Origin: an uncultured Collinsella sp.
GTDB lineage: Bacteria; Actinomycetota; Coriobacteriia; Coriobacteriales; Coriobacteriaceae
NCBI GenBank assembly: GCA_900544425.1
Contig: UQUX01000009.1
Span: forward strand, 1 to 25,396
Length of the DNA stretch: 25,396 nt
Direction of reading: 5' to 3'
Part shown: in pieces, positions 5,702 through 11,852 of the stretch
How the letters are laid out: each line of letters starts with the position of its first letter
Position numbering within the stretch: position 1 is the first letter of the stretch
Made by a program: the position numbers and the translations under genes
Notes under the pieces: model-generated
What the model saw: only the letters and a program-made list of their open reading frames with translations
Told to the model about the DNA's origin: nothing
Databases searched by the model: none

Positions 5702-6040
5702 ATGGCCAACAAGAAGAACAAGAAGAAGGCACAGCAGCCGGCACCTGCCAACAACGCTGCCGCCAACTCCAAGGTTGAGGCCAAGAAGGCCGTTGCCAAG
5801 AAGAACGAGAAGGCTGCGAAGTCCAAGAAGAACGAGAAGCCTGGTTTCTTCGCCCGCACCAAGAAGTATTTCGCTTCGGTCAAGTCCGAGATGAAGCGTG
5901 TCACGTGGCCCGATAAGAAGGAGCTCGTGAACTACTCGGTCGTCGTTTGCGCTTCTCTGGTCGTCGTCGGCGTCGTCATCGCTCTGCTCGATGCTGGCTT
6001 TGGCGAGGCTCTTGCTCTGTTCTCTGGATTGAGGGGCTAA
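5702..6040 (+). CDS. secE: Preprotein translocase subunit SecE
   Basis: This small membrane subunit of the Sec translocon clamps SecY. The 112 residues have a long Lys/Ala-rich N-terminal extension (about 1-50), then the conserved amphipathic stretch YFASVKSEMKRVTWPDKKEL (about 58-77), and one membrane segment (VVVCASLVVVGVVIALLDAG) near the C-terminus. This is the single-span form found in Gram-positive bacteria. The start has GGAGG nine bases upstream. nusG begins three bases after the stop codon, so the two are tightly coupled. The Lys-rich extension is longer than in many SecE proteins but common in actinobacteria. Confidence 0.95.
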   Translation: MANKKNKKKAQQPAPANNAAANSKVEAKKAVAKKNEKAAKSKKNEKPGFFARTKKYFASVKSEMKRVTWPDKKELVNYSVVVCASLVVVGVVIALLDAGFGEALALFSGLRG

Positions 6041-6043
6041 ACC

Positions 6044-6580
6044 ATGTCTAAGCGTTGGTACGTCGTTCACACTTACTCTGGATACGAGAACCGCGTAAAG
6101 TCCGATCTCGAGCATCGTATCGAGACCATGGGCATGCAGGACCGTATCTTTGATATCGAGATTCCTATGGAGCGCGTCACCGAGATCAAAGAGGGTGGCA
6201 AGCGCGAGACCAAGGATTCCAAGATTTTCCCGGGTTATGTCCTGGTCCGCATGGAGATGGATGACGATGCTTGGACGTGTGTTCGTAACACGCCTGGCGT
6301 CACCGGTTTCCTAGGCGGCAACGGCAAGCCCGCTCCGCTTTCCCGCGACGAGTACAACAAGATGACTCGTCGTCCCGGTAAGGGCGATTCGCCCAAGCGC
6401 ACCTCGGTTGATATTGAGGTCGGTACGTCCGTCCGCGTCACCGATGGCCCGCTTACCGACTTTGATGGCAAGGTCTCCGAGGTTAACACCGAGGCTGGCA
6501 AGCTCAAGGTCACGCTGATGATCTTTGGCCGCGAGACGCCGGTCGAGCTCGACTTTAACCAAGTCGCTGTCATCGCTTAA
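6044..6580 (+). CDS. nusG: Transcription elongation/antitermination factor NusG
   Basis: NusG binds RNA polymerase and links it to Rho or to the ribosome. The 178-residue protein starts MSKRWYVVHTYSGYENRVK, the hallmark of the NGN domain, and contains IFPGYVLVRM and the segment WTCVRNTPGVTGFLGG. The C-terminal KOW domain is about 125-178 (VTDGPLTDFDGKVSEVNTEA, ending in ELDFNQVAVIA). The length is typical and there is no large insertion. GAGGGG within the last codons of secE serves as the ribosome binding site. It lies upstream of rplK with about 120 bases between them and no clear terminator. Confidence 0.97.
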   Translation: MSKRWYVVHTYSGYENRVKSDLEHRIETMGMQDRIFDIEIPMERVTEIKEGGKRETKDSKIFPGYVLVRMEMDDDAWTCVRNTPGVTGFLGGNGKPAPLSRDEYNKMTRRPGKGDSPKRTSVDIEVGTSVRVTDGPLTDFDGKVSEVNTEAGKLKVTLMIFGRETPVELDFNQVAVIA

Positions 6581-6700
6581 GTTTTCGTCCGTTCGCGCGA
6601 GCGTGCTTCTTCTGTGACTGCTCATCTCAGGAGTGCTTCTAACACGTGCGTGCTTACGATATAGCAAGTACTTCACACTCGTGATTCGAAAGGAATGACC

Positions 6701-7129
6701 ATGGCTGAGAAGAAGGTTGCCAACGTCATTAAGCTCCAGATTCCTGCTGGTGCAGCTAACCCCGCTCCTCCCGTCGGCCCCGCCCTGGGCGCTGCTGGCG
6801 TGAACATCATGCAGTTCTGCCAGGCCTTTAACGCCGAGACGCAGGACAAGAAGGGCGACATTATCCCCGTTGAGATTTCTGTCTACGAGGATAAGTCCTT
6901 CTCCTTCATCACCAAGACCCCGCCGGCGGCTCACCTCATCAAGAAGGAGCTGAACCTTAAGTCTGGTTCCGCTAAGCCCCAGGCCGACAAGGTTGGTCAG
7001 CTCTCCCAGGAGCAGCTCACCAAGATCGCCGAGATCAAGATGCCGGACCTCAATGCCAACGACATTGACGCCGCCAAGAAGATCATCGCCGGTACCGCCC
7101 GTTCCATGGGCGTCACCATCGCTGAGTAG
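6701..7129 (+). CDS. rplK: Large-subunit ribosomal protein L11
   Basis: L11 forms part of the GTPase-associated centre of the 50S subunit. The 142-residue sequence shows the family pattern: KLQIPAGAANPAPPVGPALG at the start, GVNIMQFCQAFNA, PVEISVYEDKSFSFITKTPP, and at the end IIAGTARSMGVTI. There are two in-frame ATGs, at 6695 and 6701. The second is chosen because AAAGGA lies six bases before it but directly abuts the first, and because L11 proteins usually begin MAEKK. It is followed by rplA after a 117-base spacer with RNA structure. Confidence 0.97.
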   Translation: MAEKKVANVIKLQIPAGAANPAPPVGPALGAAGVNIMQFCQAFNAETQDKKGDIIPVEISVYEDKSFSFITKTPPAAHLIKKELNLKSGSAKPQADKVGQLSQEQLTKIAEIKMPDLNANDIDAAKKIIAGTARSMGVTIAE

Positions 7130-7203
7130 CGATTTCTTATGGTAACGACGGGTGACCCGACCGGGGCGCCCGTTAAATGTGTGCAATAGGGCACACGATA
7201 CGA

Positions 7204-7233
7204 TGTGGGAGGGCTCACGCCCGTTTAACCACA
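7204..7233 (+). promoter_or_regulatory. Putative L1-binding RNA before rplA
   Basis: TGTGG (7204-7208) pairs with CCACA (7229-7233), and GGGC (7211-7214) with GCCC (7219-7222) around a TCAC loop. Between the stems is an asymmetric loop, GA on one side and GTTTAA on the other. The GTGGGAG...CCAC pattern resembles the L1 site in 23S rRNA and in L1 operon mRNAs. The last base overlaps the AGGAGG of rplA, so L1 binding would block rplA translation. A second hairpin (GTGTGC/GCACAC, 7179-7196) lies just upstream. Confidence 0.55.
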
Positions 7234-7246
7234 GGAGGTAATGCAT

Positions 7247-7954
7247 ATGGCTAAGCATGGTAAGAGCTATAACGCCGCTGCCGAGAAGATTGACCGCGCC
7301 ACGCTCTACACCCCCCTTCAGGCTGCCAAGCTCATCAAGGAGCTCGACACCGCCAAGTTCGACGAGACCGTCGAGGCCCACTTCCGTCTGGGCATCGATA
7401 CTCGTAAGGCTGACCAGAACATCCGCGGTTCCATCTCCCTGCCCCACGGCACCGGCAAGACCGTTCGTGTTGCCGTCTTCGCCGAGGGCGAGAAGGCCCG
7501 CGAGGCCGAGGCTGCCGGCGCCGACATCATCGGTTCCGACGAGCTCGTCGCCCAGATCCAGAAGGGCGAGATCAACTTCGACGCCGCTATCGCTACGCCG
7601 AACATGATGGCCAAGGTTGGCCGCATCGGTAAGATCCTTGGTCCCCGTGGCCTCATGCCGAACCCCAAGCTCGGCACCGTGACCATGGACGTCGCCAAGA
7701 TGGTCTCCGAGCTCAAGGCCGGCCGCGTTGAGTACCGCGCCGACCGTTACGGCATCTGCCACGTGCCCCTGGGCAAGAAGTCCTTCTCTGAGCAGCAGCT
7801 CGTCGAGAACTACGCTGCCCTGTACACCGAGATCCTGCGCGTCAAGCCCTCTTCTGCTAAGGGCAAGTACGTCAAGTCCATCTCCGTGTCTTCCACCATG
7901 GGCCCTGGCGTCAAGGTCGATCCCGCTGTCCAGCGTGACTTCCTGGCTGAGTAA
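7247..7954 (+). CDS. rplA: Large-subunit ribosomal protein L1
   Basis: L1 forms the mobile L1 stalk and in many bacteria represses its own operon. The 235-residue protein has the expected SYNAAAEKIDRATLYTPLQA at the start, the RGSISLPHGTGKTVRVAVF segment, NMMAKVGRIGKILGPRGLMP (the L1 signature) and the C-terminal KGKYVKSISVSSTMGPGVKV. The start is at 7247 rather than 7241: AGGAGG ends eight bases before 7247 but only two before 7241. A strong terminator follows. rplJ and rplL, which follow rplA in many bacteria, are not adjacent here. Confidence 0.97.
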   Translation: MAKHGKSYNAAAEKIDRATLYTPLQAAKLIKELDTAKFDETVEAHFRLGIDTRKADQNIRGSISLPHGTGKTVRVAVFAEGEKAREAEAAGADIIGSDELVAQIQKGEINFDAAIATPNMMAKVGRIGKILGPRGLMPNPKLGTVTMDVAKMVSELKAGRVEYRADRYGICHVPLGKKSFSEQQLVENYAALYTEILRVKPSSAKGKYVKSISVSSTMGPGVKVDPAVQRDFLAE

Positions 7955-7990
7955 CTGCTAGTTACTGCCTGAGTACAGCAAGCATTGCTA

Positions 7991-8029
7991 AAGAAACCCG
8001 GTTCTGTCTCGTGCAGGACCGGGTTTCTT
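7991..8029 (+). terminator. Terminator of rplA
   Basis: AAGAAACCCGGT and ACCGGGTTTCTT form a perfect 12-bp stem with a 15-base loop. The T-run lies inside the 3' arm. Confidence 0.85.
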
Positions 8030-8054
8030 GCTATCGCGCCTCCAATTCCACTGT

Positions 8055-8082
8055 AGGGGACAGGCGCCTTTGTGGTGGTTTT
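8055..8082. repeat. Partial copy of the dispersed hairpin repeat
   Basis: On the plus strand AGGGGACAGGCGCC is followed by TTTGTGGTGGTTTTGG. This matches one arm and the loop of the hairpins at 10919-10958 and 13913-13953, with one change in the loop. The other arm is degraded. Confidence 0.75.
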
Positions 8083-8117
8083 GGCACTTTGGCGTCAATG
8101 TTATGGCATCGCAGCGA

Positions 8118-8217
8118 GCCGGTTCCAAGTGCCCCAGGTCGCCCCGAAAGAGGAGCGACGCGTACTTTGGTACGCGAGCGACGGCTTGAGGGGCGAGACG
8201 GGGTGCTTGGGGCCGGC
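8118..8217 (+). ncRNA. Candidate structured RNA downstream of rplA
   Basis: The segment folds end to end. The base stem 8118-8135 pairs with 8200-8217 over 18 bp, including four T-G (U-G) pairs that are valid only in a plus-strand RNA. A second stem TCGCCCC (8139-8145) pairs with GGGGCGA (8190-8196), then comes a symmetric 13/13 internal loop, and the apical stem CGCGTAC/GTACGCG (8159-8165, 8170-8176) closes on TTTG. The internal loop contains possible tandem G-A pairs. A named gut-bacterial motif such as Collinsella-1 is conceivable, but I cannot confirm it. It lies between the convergent rplA and phosphoesterase genes, with no CDS in it. Confidence 0.5.
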
Positions 8218-8240
8218 GCAGCGTCAAGCCTTAAAGGTGG

Positions 8241-8951
8241 TTACCAGGGTGTTCTGGCGGTTGAGGACTCGATAGCCTCGTGGCGCTTGAGTTCGCGACG
8301 CATGGTTTGCGAATTGAGCCAGGCTGCCTGCCAGCCACGGATGGGGTAGCGCGCTTCGTCCAGCTCAAACTGCGTATAGCCGCAGGCGTTGATGATCGTT
8401 GCCCCGCATGCGTGCTGACGCTCACGTTGAAAGTCGCGACCATAGCATTGGTGCACATGCCCGTGCACCATGTAGTCGGGATTCCAGGACTCGAGCGCTG
8501 TGTTAAAGCATTTGAATCCTCGATGTGGCAGATCGTCCAGATCGCCCTCGCCGGCGGCGGGCGCATGGGTGAGCAAGATGTCGCAGCCACCGACCATCCT
8601 CACTTTACGAGACAGCTTGCGCACGCGCTTGGCCATCTCGCGCTCGGTGTACATGTTGGCGCCATCTCGGTAGCGCATGGAGCCGCCAAGCCCCGCAATG
8701 CGGACGCCGCGATACACGTACACGGTGTCTTCGACACAGATACAGCCGCCCGGTGCATGACGTGCGTAGCGGTCATCGTGATTGCCGCGTACGTAGATGA
8801 GCGGTTTGTTGATGACCGTGACCAAAAACTCAAGATAGTCCGGGTCCAGATCGCCAGCGGACAAAATCAGGTCGACACCCTCAAAGCGTTCTTTGCGAAA
8901 GCACTCCCAAAGGCATCGTTCTTCGGTATCGGCTATGGCAAGGATTTTCAT
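8241..8951 (-). CDS. Calcineurin-like metallophosphoesterase
   Basis: This 236-residue cytoplasmic protein has the metallophosphoesterase motifs GD (33-34, in SAGDLD), GNHD (56-59), the metal-ligand histidine in LLTHAP (129) and GHVH (164-167). The first motif, normally D-x-H, reads D8-T-E10, so the usual histidine is replaced by glutamate. The family hydrolyses phosphodiesters or nucleotides; the substrate cannot be read from the sequence. Its start codon overlaps the last codon of the upstream ParB-like/BMP gene (ATGA, 8948-8951), so the two are translationally coupled and probably act in one pathway. No separate ribosome binding site is needed. No signal peptide is seen. Confidence 0.88.
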   Translation of the reverse strand: MKILAIADTEERCLWECFRKERFEGVDLILSAGDLDPDYLEFLVTVINKPLIYVRGNHDDRYARHAPGGCICVEDTVYVYRGVRIAGLGGSMRYRDGANMYTEREMAKRVRKLSRKVRMVGGCDILLTHAPAAGEGDLDDLPHRGFKCFNTALESWNPDYMVHGHVHQCYGRDFQRERQHACGATIINACGYTQFELDEARYPIRGWQAAWLNSQTMRRELKRHEAIESSTARTPW

Positions 8952-10864
8952 AGGGCGCGGACCTTCGGCTCATCGTCGGGCTGTGGAATGGTACCCACCA
9001 CGTTGTCTGCCAGCCAGTCCATCTCGACGATTTGCGTGCTCGGCAGCGGGGGGAAGCCCTCAATCTGCACCACGCCGTTTTGGCTGTGAAGCTCGCCGCC
9101 AAATGGATTGATGGAGCCCTCGACGATGCCATTGCGGAGCAGCTGCACCAGTTTGCGCGTCTGATAGGGCAGGCCCGGAGCGTAGCGAATGTCGATAACG
9201 CCCGAGCTCATGCCATACCAGTAGTTGACGGCGCGGACCCGGCTGTCGTCACTGGTCTCGTCCCAGGTGCCATGCAGCAGACTTCGCACGATAAGCTCGT
9301 AGTATCGGCGCCAGTTCCATACCGGCATGGCGATGCCGACGACCTTGCCATCGATCAGGCGGTGGAGTCCGTAGGCCGTGGGGTCCTCCAGCGACTTGGA
9401 CATGTCGGCGCCGGTCATGACGCTCACGCCTTCGTGGCACATGGCCTCGGCAAGGCCACCGGCGGGCACATCGCCCCAGGTCAGGATAATTTGCGCACGG
9501 GGGTCGAGTAGCGAAGCTCCAATCGCAAAGGCGTTGATCTCGCTGAGTGCGCCCGAGGCGAAGACTGACGCGTGGTAACCGATGCGGTGATTGTCCGCCA
9601 TGCTGGCGGCAAGGGCGCCCAGGAGGAACTTGGCCTCGTACATCTTGCCAAAGTACGAACGGACGCTTTGATGGGGAAGGCCGATAGAGCAGTTGAGGAA
9701 CCGAACCTGGGGATACTCAACGGCAGCCCTGAGCGTGTATTCCATCAGGCGGTGCGAGGTCGAGAAGATGACGCTGTCTCCATGTTTGACAGCCGTTTCC
9801 ACGGCGGCGTAGAACACGTCCGGATCGTGGCAGTCCTCAAACGCCTCGGTGCGCACGATACCGCCAAAGTGCTTATCGAGATACTGACGCCCTTGGTCGT
9901 GCAGGCTGTCCCAGCTCGACGTCGCACAGGGGAACTCATGGATAAAGGCGATGCGCAGGGGATTGTCCGCCGAATAGACGGTCTTGCCCATAAAGAAGTT
10001 GAGCACGCCGGAGGTGGACTTGGCGGTCGACTCTTCCTCATCGACGCTCGGTGCTTCGACAAGATCGACCTTGTCCTCGTTATTTTTGCCAGCAATGACC
10101 AGCTCACGCCAAATCTTACACAGGCGGTTTACGACGATATCCGTCGGCGTATCCAGCAGGCGGTCCTGGTTGTACACATTGAGGTAGACGAGCATGGCGT
10201 CGGCGGGCGTAATGTCCAGGTGGTCGCCACCCGCGCGAAGGTAGGCGCGCTTAAAGAGCAGGAAGGTGTGGCGCAGGTAGTCGACCTTTTTCTGCGGCCA
10301 TTTTTCGATAAGGTCCTGACCGAGCATCTTGGCGAGCGTCTCGTAGCTTCCCTCGCGCGAGAACTCGATCTCGTATAGGGGGCAGACGCGCCAAAACGCG
10401 CAGAACTCACCGTACAGGCGGTTTTCGACGGAATCCCACGTGCCGGGGTAGAGACGGGTGACCTTGGCCGAAACCGTCGGGGCGTCCAGGAATTTGAGGA
10501 CACTGACGCGCTTGTTGCCCTCTTGGACGTAAAACCGATGCATGAACTCGGTGACGATGACGGGATCGCGATAGCCCTCGGTCACCTGGATGTCGTAGAG
10601 GTTGGACCACTTGCGGGCGAACTCCGTGCTAAACGGCAGCAAGGGCATAAAGTTGCATGAAAAGGCCGACTGACGGCCCTTGGTAACCGTGCCGACGACC
10701 ATTTCGAGCGGAATGTCTCTCAGGCCGACATTCTCTCGCTGGCCCAAGGGGAGCTGGGCAACCAAGCTATCGAGGTCCGTAAGGTACGGATGCTCGCTTT
10801 GACTAATGGCGCGTCGACGTCCTTGCTCGCCGCGCTTGCGTGCTTGACGATAGGCCTCTTCCAT
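8948..10864 (-). CDS. ParB-like domain fused to a BMP/PnrA-type binding domain
   Basis: This 638-residue protein has two parts. Residues about 48-140 resemble a ParB/sulfiredoxin-like domain: IPLEMVVGTVTKGRQSAFSC, then FMHRFYVQEGNKRVSVLKFL with the typical EGNKR-x-ALK core. Residues about 302-590 resemble the BMP (Med/PnrA) periplasmic-binding fold, which binds nucleosides in ABC systems; see LRIAFIHEF, GALAASMADNHRIGYHAS (416-433) and IDGKVVGIAMPVWN. There is no signal peptide or lipobox and the N-terminus is Arg-rich, so the protein should be cytoplasmic and not a transporter subunit. A Glu/Ser-rich linker lies at about 270-290. The start has GGGAGC six bases upstream. A -10-like TATAGT lies at 10897-10892, about 30 bases before the start. 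A nucleoside-sensing or modifying role is inferred only. Confidence 0.8.
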   Translation of the reverse strand: MEEAYRQARKRGEQGRRRAISQSEHPYLTDLDSLVAQLPLGQRENVGLRDIPLEMVVGTVTKGRQSAFSCNFMPLLPFSTEFARKWSNLYDIQVTEGYRDPVIVTEFMHRFYVQEGNKRVSVLKFLDAPTVSAKVTRLYPGTWDSVENRLYGEFCAFWRVCPLYEIEFSREGSYETLAKMLGQDLIEKWPQKKVDYLRHTFLLFKRAYLRAGGDHLDITPADAMLVYLNVYNQDRLLDTPTDIVVNRLCKIWRELVIAGKNNEDKVDLVEAPSVDEEESTAKSTSGVLNFFMGKTVYSADNPLRIAFIHEFPCATSSWDSLHDQGRQYLDKHFGGIVRTEAFEDCHDPDVFYAAVETAVKHGDSVIFSTSHRLMEYTLRAAVEYPQVRFLNCSIGLPHQSVRSYFGKMYEAKFLLGALAASMADNHRIGYHASVFASGALSEINAFAIGASLLDPRAQIILTWGDVPAGGLAEAMCHEGVSVMTGADMSKSLEDPTAYGLHRLIDGKVVGIAMPVWNWRRYYELIVRSLLHGTWDETSDDSRVRAVNYWYGMSSGVIDIRYAPGLPYQTRKLVQLLRNGIVEGSINPFGGELHSQNGVVQIEGFPPLPSTQIVEMDWLADNVVGTIPQPDDEPKVRAL

Positions 10865-10918
10865 AGTTTTGCTCCCTTAGTCGTTTAAACAACTATATGA
10901 ACCATGGTATCACGAATG

Positions 10919-10958
10919 AAAACCACCACAAAGGTGCCTGTCCCCTTTGTGGTGGTTT
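10919..10958. repeat. Dispersed hairpin, copy 1; terminator of mscS
   Basis: AACCACCACAAAGG (10921-10934) pairs perfectly with the arm at 10944-10957; the nine-base loop is TGCCTGTCC. On the minus strand it follows the stop codon of mscS, which overlaps its end, and is followed by TTTTC, as a terminator would be. A near-identical copy is at 13913-13953 and a partial one at 8055-8082. Confidence 0.85.
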
Positions 10959-11724
10959 AGGCGATGATGGGGGCGATGGCGCGAATGCAGGCGTCGGCCG
11001 CCGTGAAAGTGGTGCTGTCGTCGCTGACGATAAAGATGATCTTGCCCTTAATGCCAAAGTCGCCGATCTCGCTAAAGAGCACGTAGGGCTCCTTGTCAAA
11101 GCTCGAGATGGGAAGCACGGCGGCCTTGGTGGCGCTGGTCAGCTCGTCTGCCAGCGCGTCGAGTGAGGCCCACTTGGATGTGTCCTTTACGACAACGGGC
11201 ACAGCCACACGCCCAAAGGGCATGAGATGCACGAGCGTGTTCTTGGAGATATTTGAGTTGGGGACGATGATGGTCTGCCCGCAGGCGTCCTCGATGGTCG
11301 TATGACGCCAGGTGATGTCCTGGACCACGCCCGACACGCCACCGACTTCGATATTGTCGCCGGGCTTGATGATGCCCATAAAGGTTACCTGCATGCCGCC
11401 GATAAGGTTTGAGAGCGTGTCCTGAAAGCCGAGCGAGATGGCGATGCCGCCGACGCCAAGAGCGGCGACGAGGGCGTTTGCGTTAATGCCAAAGCAGTTG
11501 TCGAGGATAAAGCTGCCGCCGATCATCCAGATGACGGCGCGCGCAATGTTGATGAAGATACTCGATGCCGGAAGCGGGTTGTCGTCGCGGTTGAGCAGGT
11601 GGCGCAGGGTCTTGGATACGACCTTGGTGGCGATGGCGGTGCCTATTACCAAGATGCCCGCCCAGATGATGTTGTGGACCCAGCGCTGCTCAAAGAAATG
11701 AAGAATCGGCTCAAACAATTCCAT
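10957..11724 (-). CDS. mscS: Small-conductance mechanosensitive channel (MscS family)
   Basis: This 255-residue inner-membrane channel releases solutes on osmotic downshift. The N-terminus has a membrane segment (IIWAGILVIGTAIATKVV), then a second one (INIARAVIWMIGGSFILDNCFG), and the pore helix LVAALGVGGIAISLGFQDTL with the Gly/Ala pattern of MscS. This is followed by the beta domain signature IGGMQVTFMGIIKPGDNIEVGGVSGVV and HTTIEDACGQTIIVPNS. The length is near that of the E. coli protein (286), a compact form with a short N-terminus. The start has AGGAGG ten bases upstream. The stop codon overlaps the dispersed hairpin. Confidence 0.93.
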   Translation of the reverse strand: MELFEPILHFFEQRWVHNIIWAGILVIGTAIATKVVSKTLRHLLNRDDNPLPASSIFINIARAVIWMIGGSFILDNCFGINANALVAALGVGGIAISLGFQDTLSNLIGGMQVTFMGIIKPGDNIEVGGVSGVVQDITWRHTTIEDACGQTIIVPNSNISKNTLVHLMPFGRVAVPVVVKDTSKWASLDALADELTSATKAAVLPISSFDKEPYVLFSEIGDFGIKGKIIFIVSDDSTTFTAADACIRAIAPIIA

Positions 11725-11769
11725 GTAGGGAAAACCTCCTCATGATCGTTCAACCATGATACCCACCAA

Positions 11770-11799
11770 AAGCCCGTCCGATCACATTCGGACGGGCTT
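11770..11799 (-). terminator. Terminator of the 5'-nucleotidase gene
   Basis: AAGCCCGTCCG and CGGACGGGCTT form an 11-bp stem with an eight-base loop, followed on the minus strand by TTGG after the arm's own TT. It separates the nucleotidase from mscS. Confidence 0.85.
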
Positions 11800-11852
11800 C
11801 TGTGCTCGATATAAGGTTTGTACGGCGGGGCTGCAAGGCCCGGCGGTGTAGC

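Noticed and set aside
8940..10864. BMP protein as a normal ABC transporter binding protein
   Set aside because: No signal peptide, no lipobox, no permease or ATPase beside it, and a ParB-like N-terminal domain.
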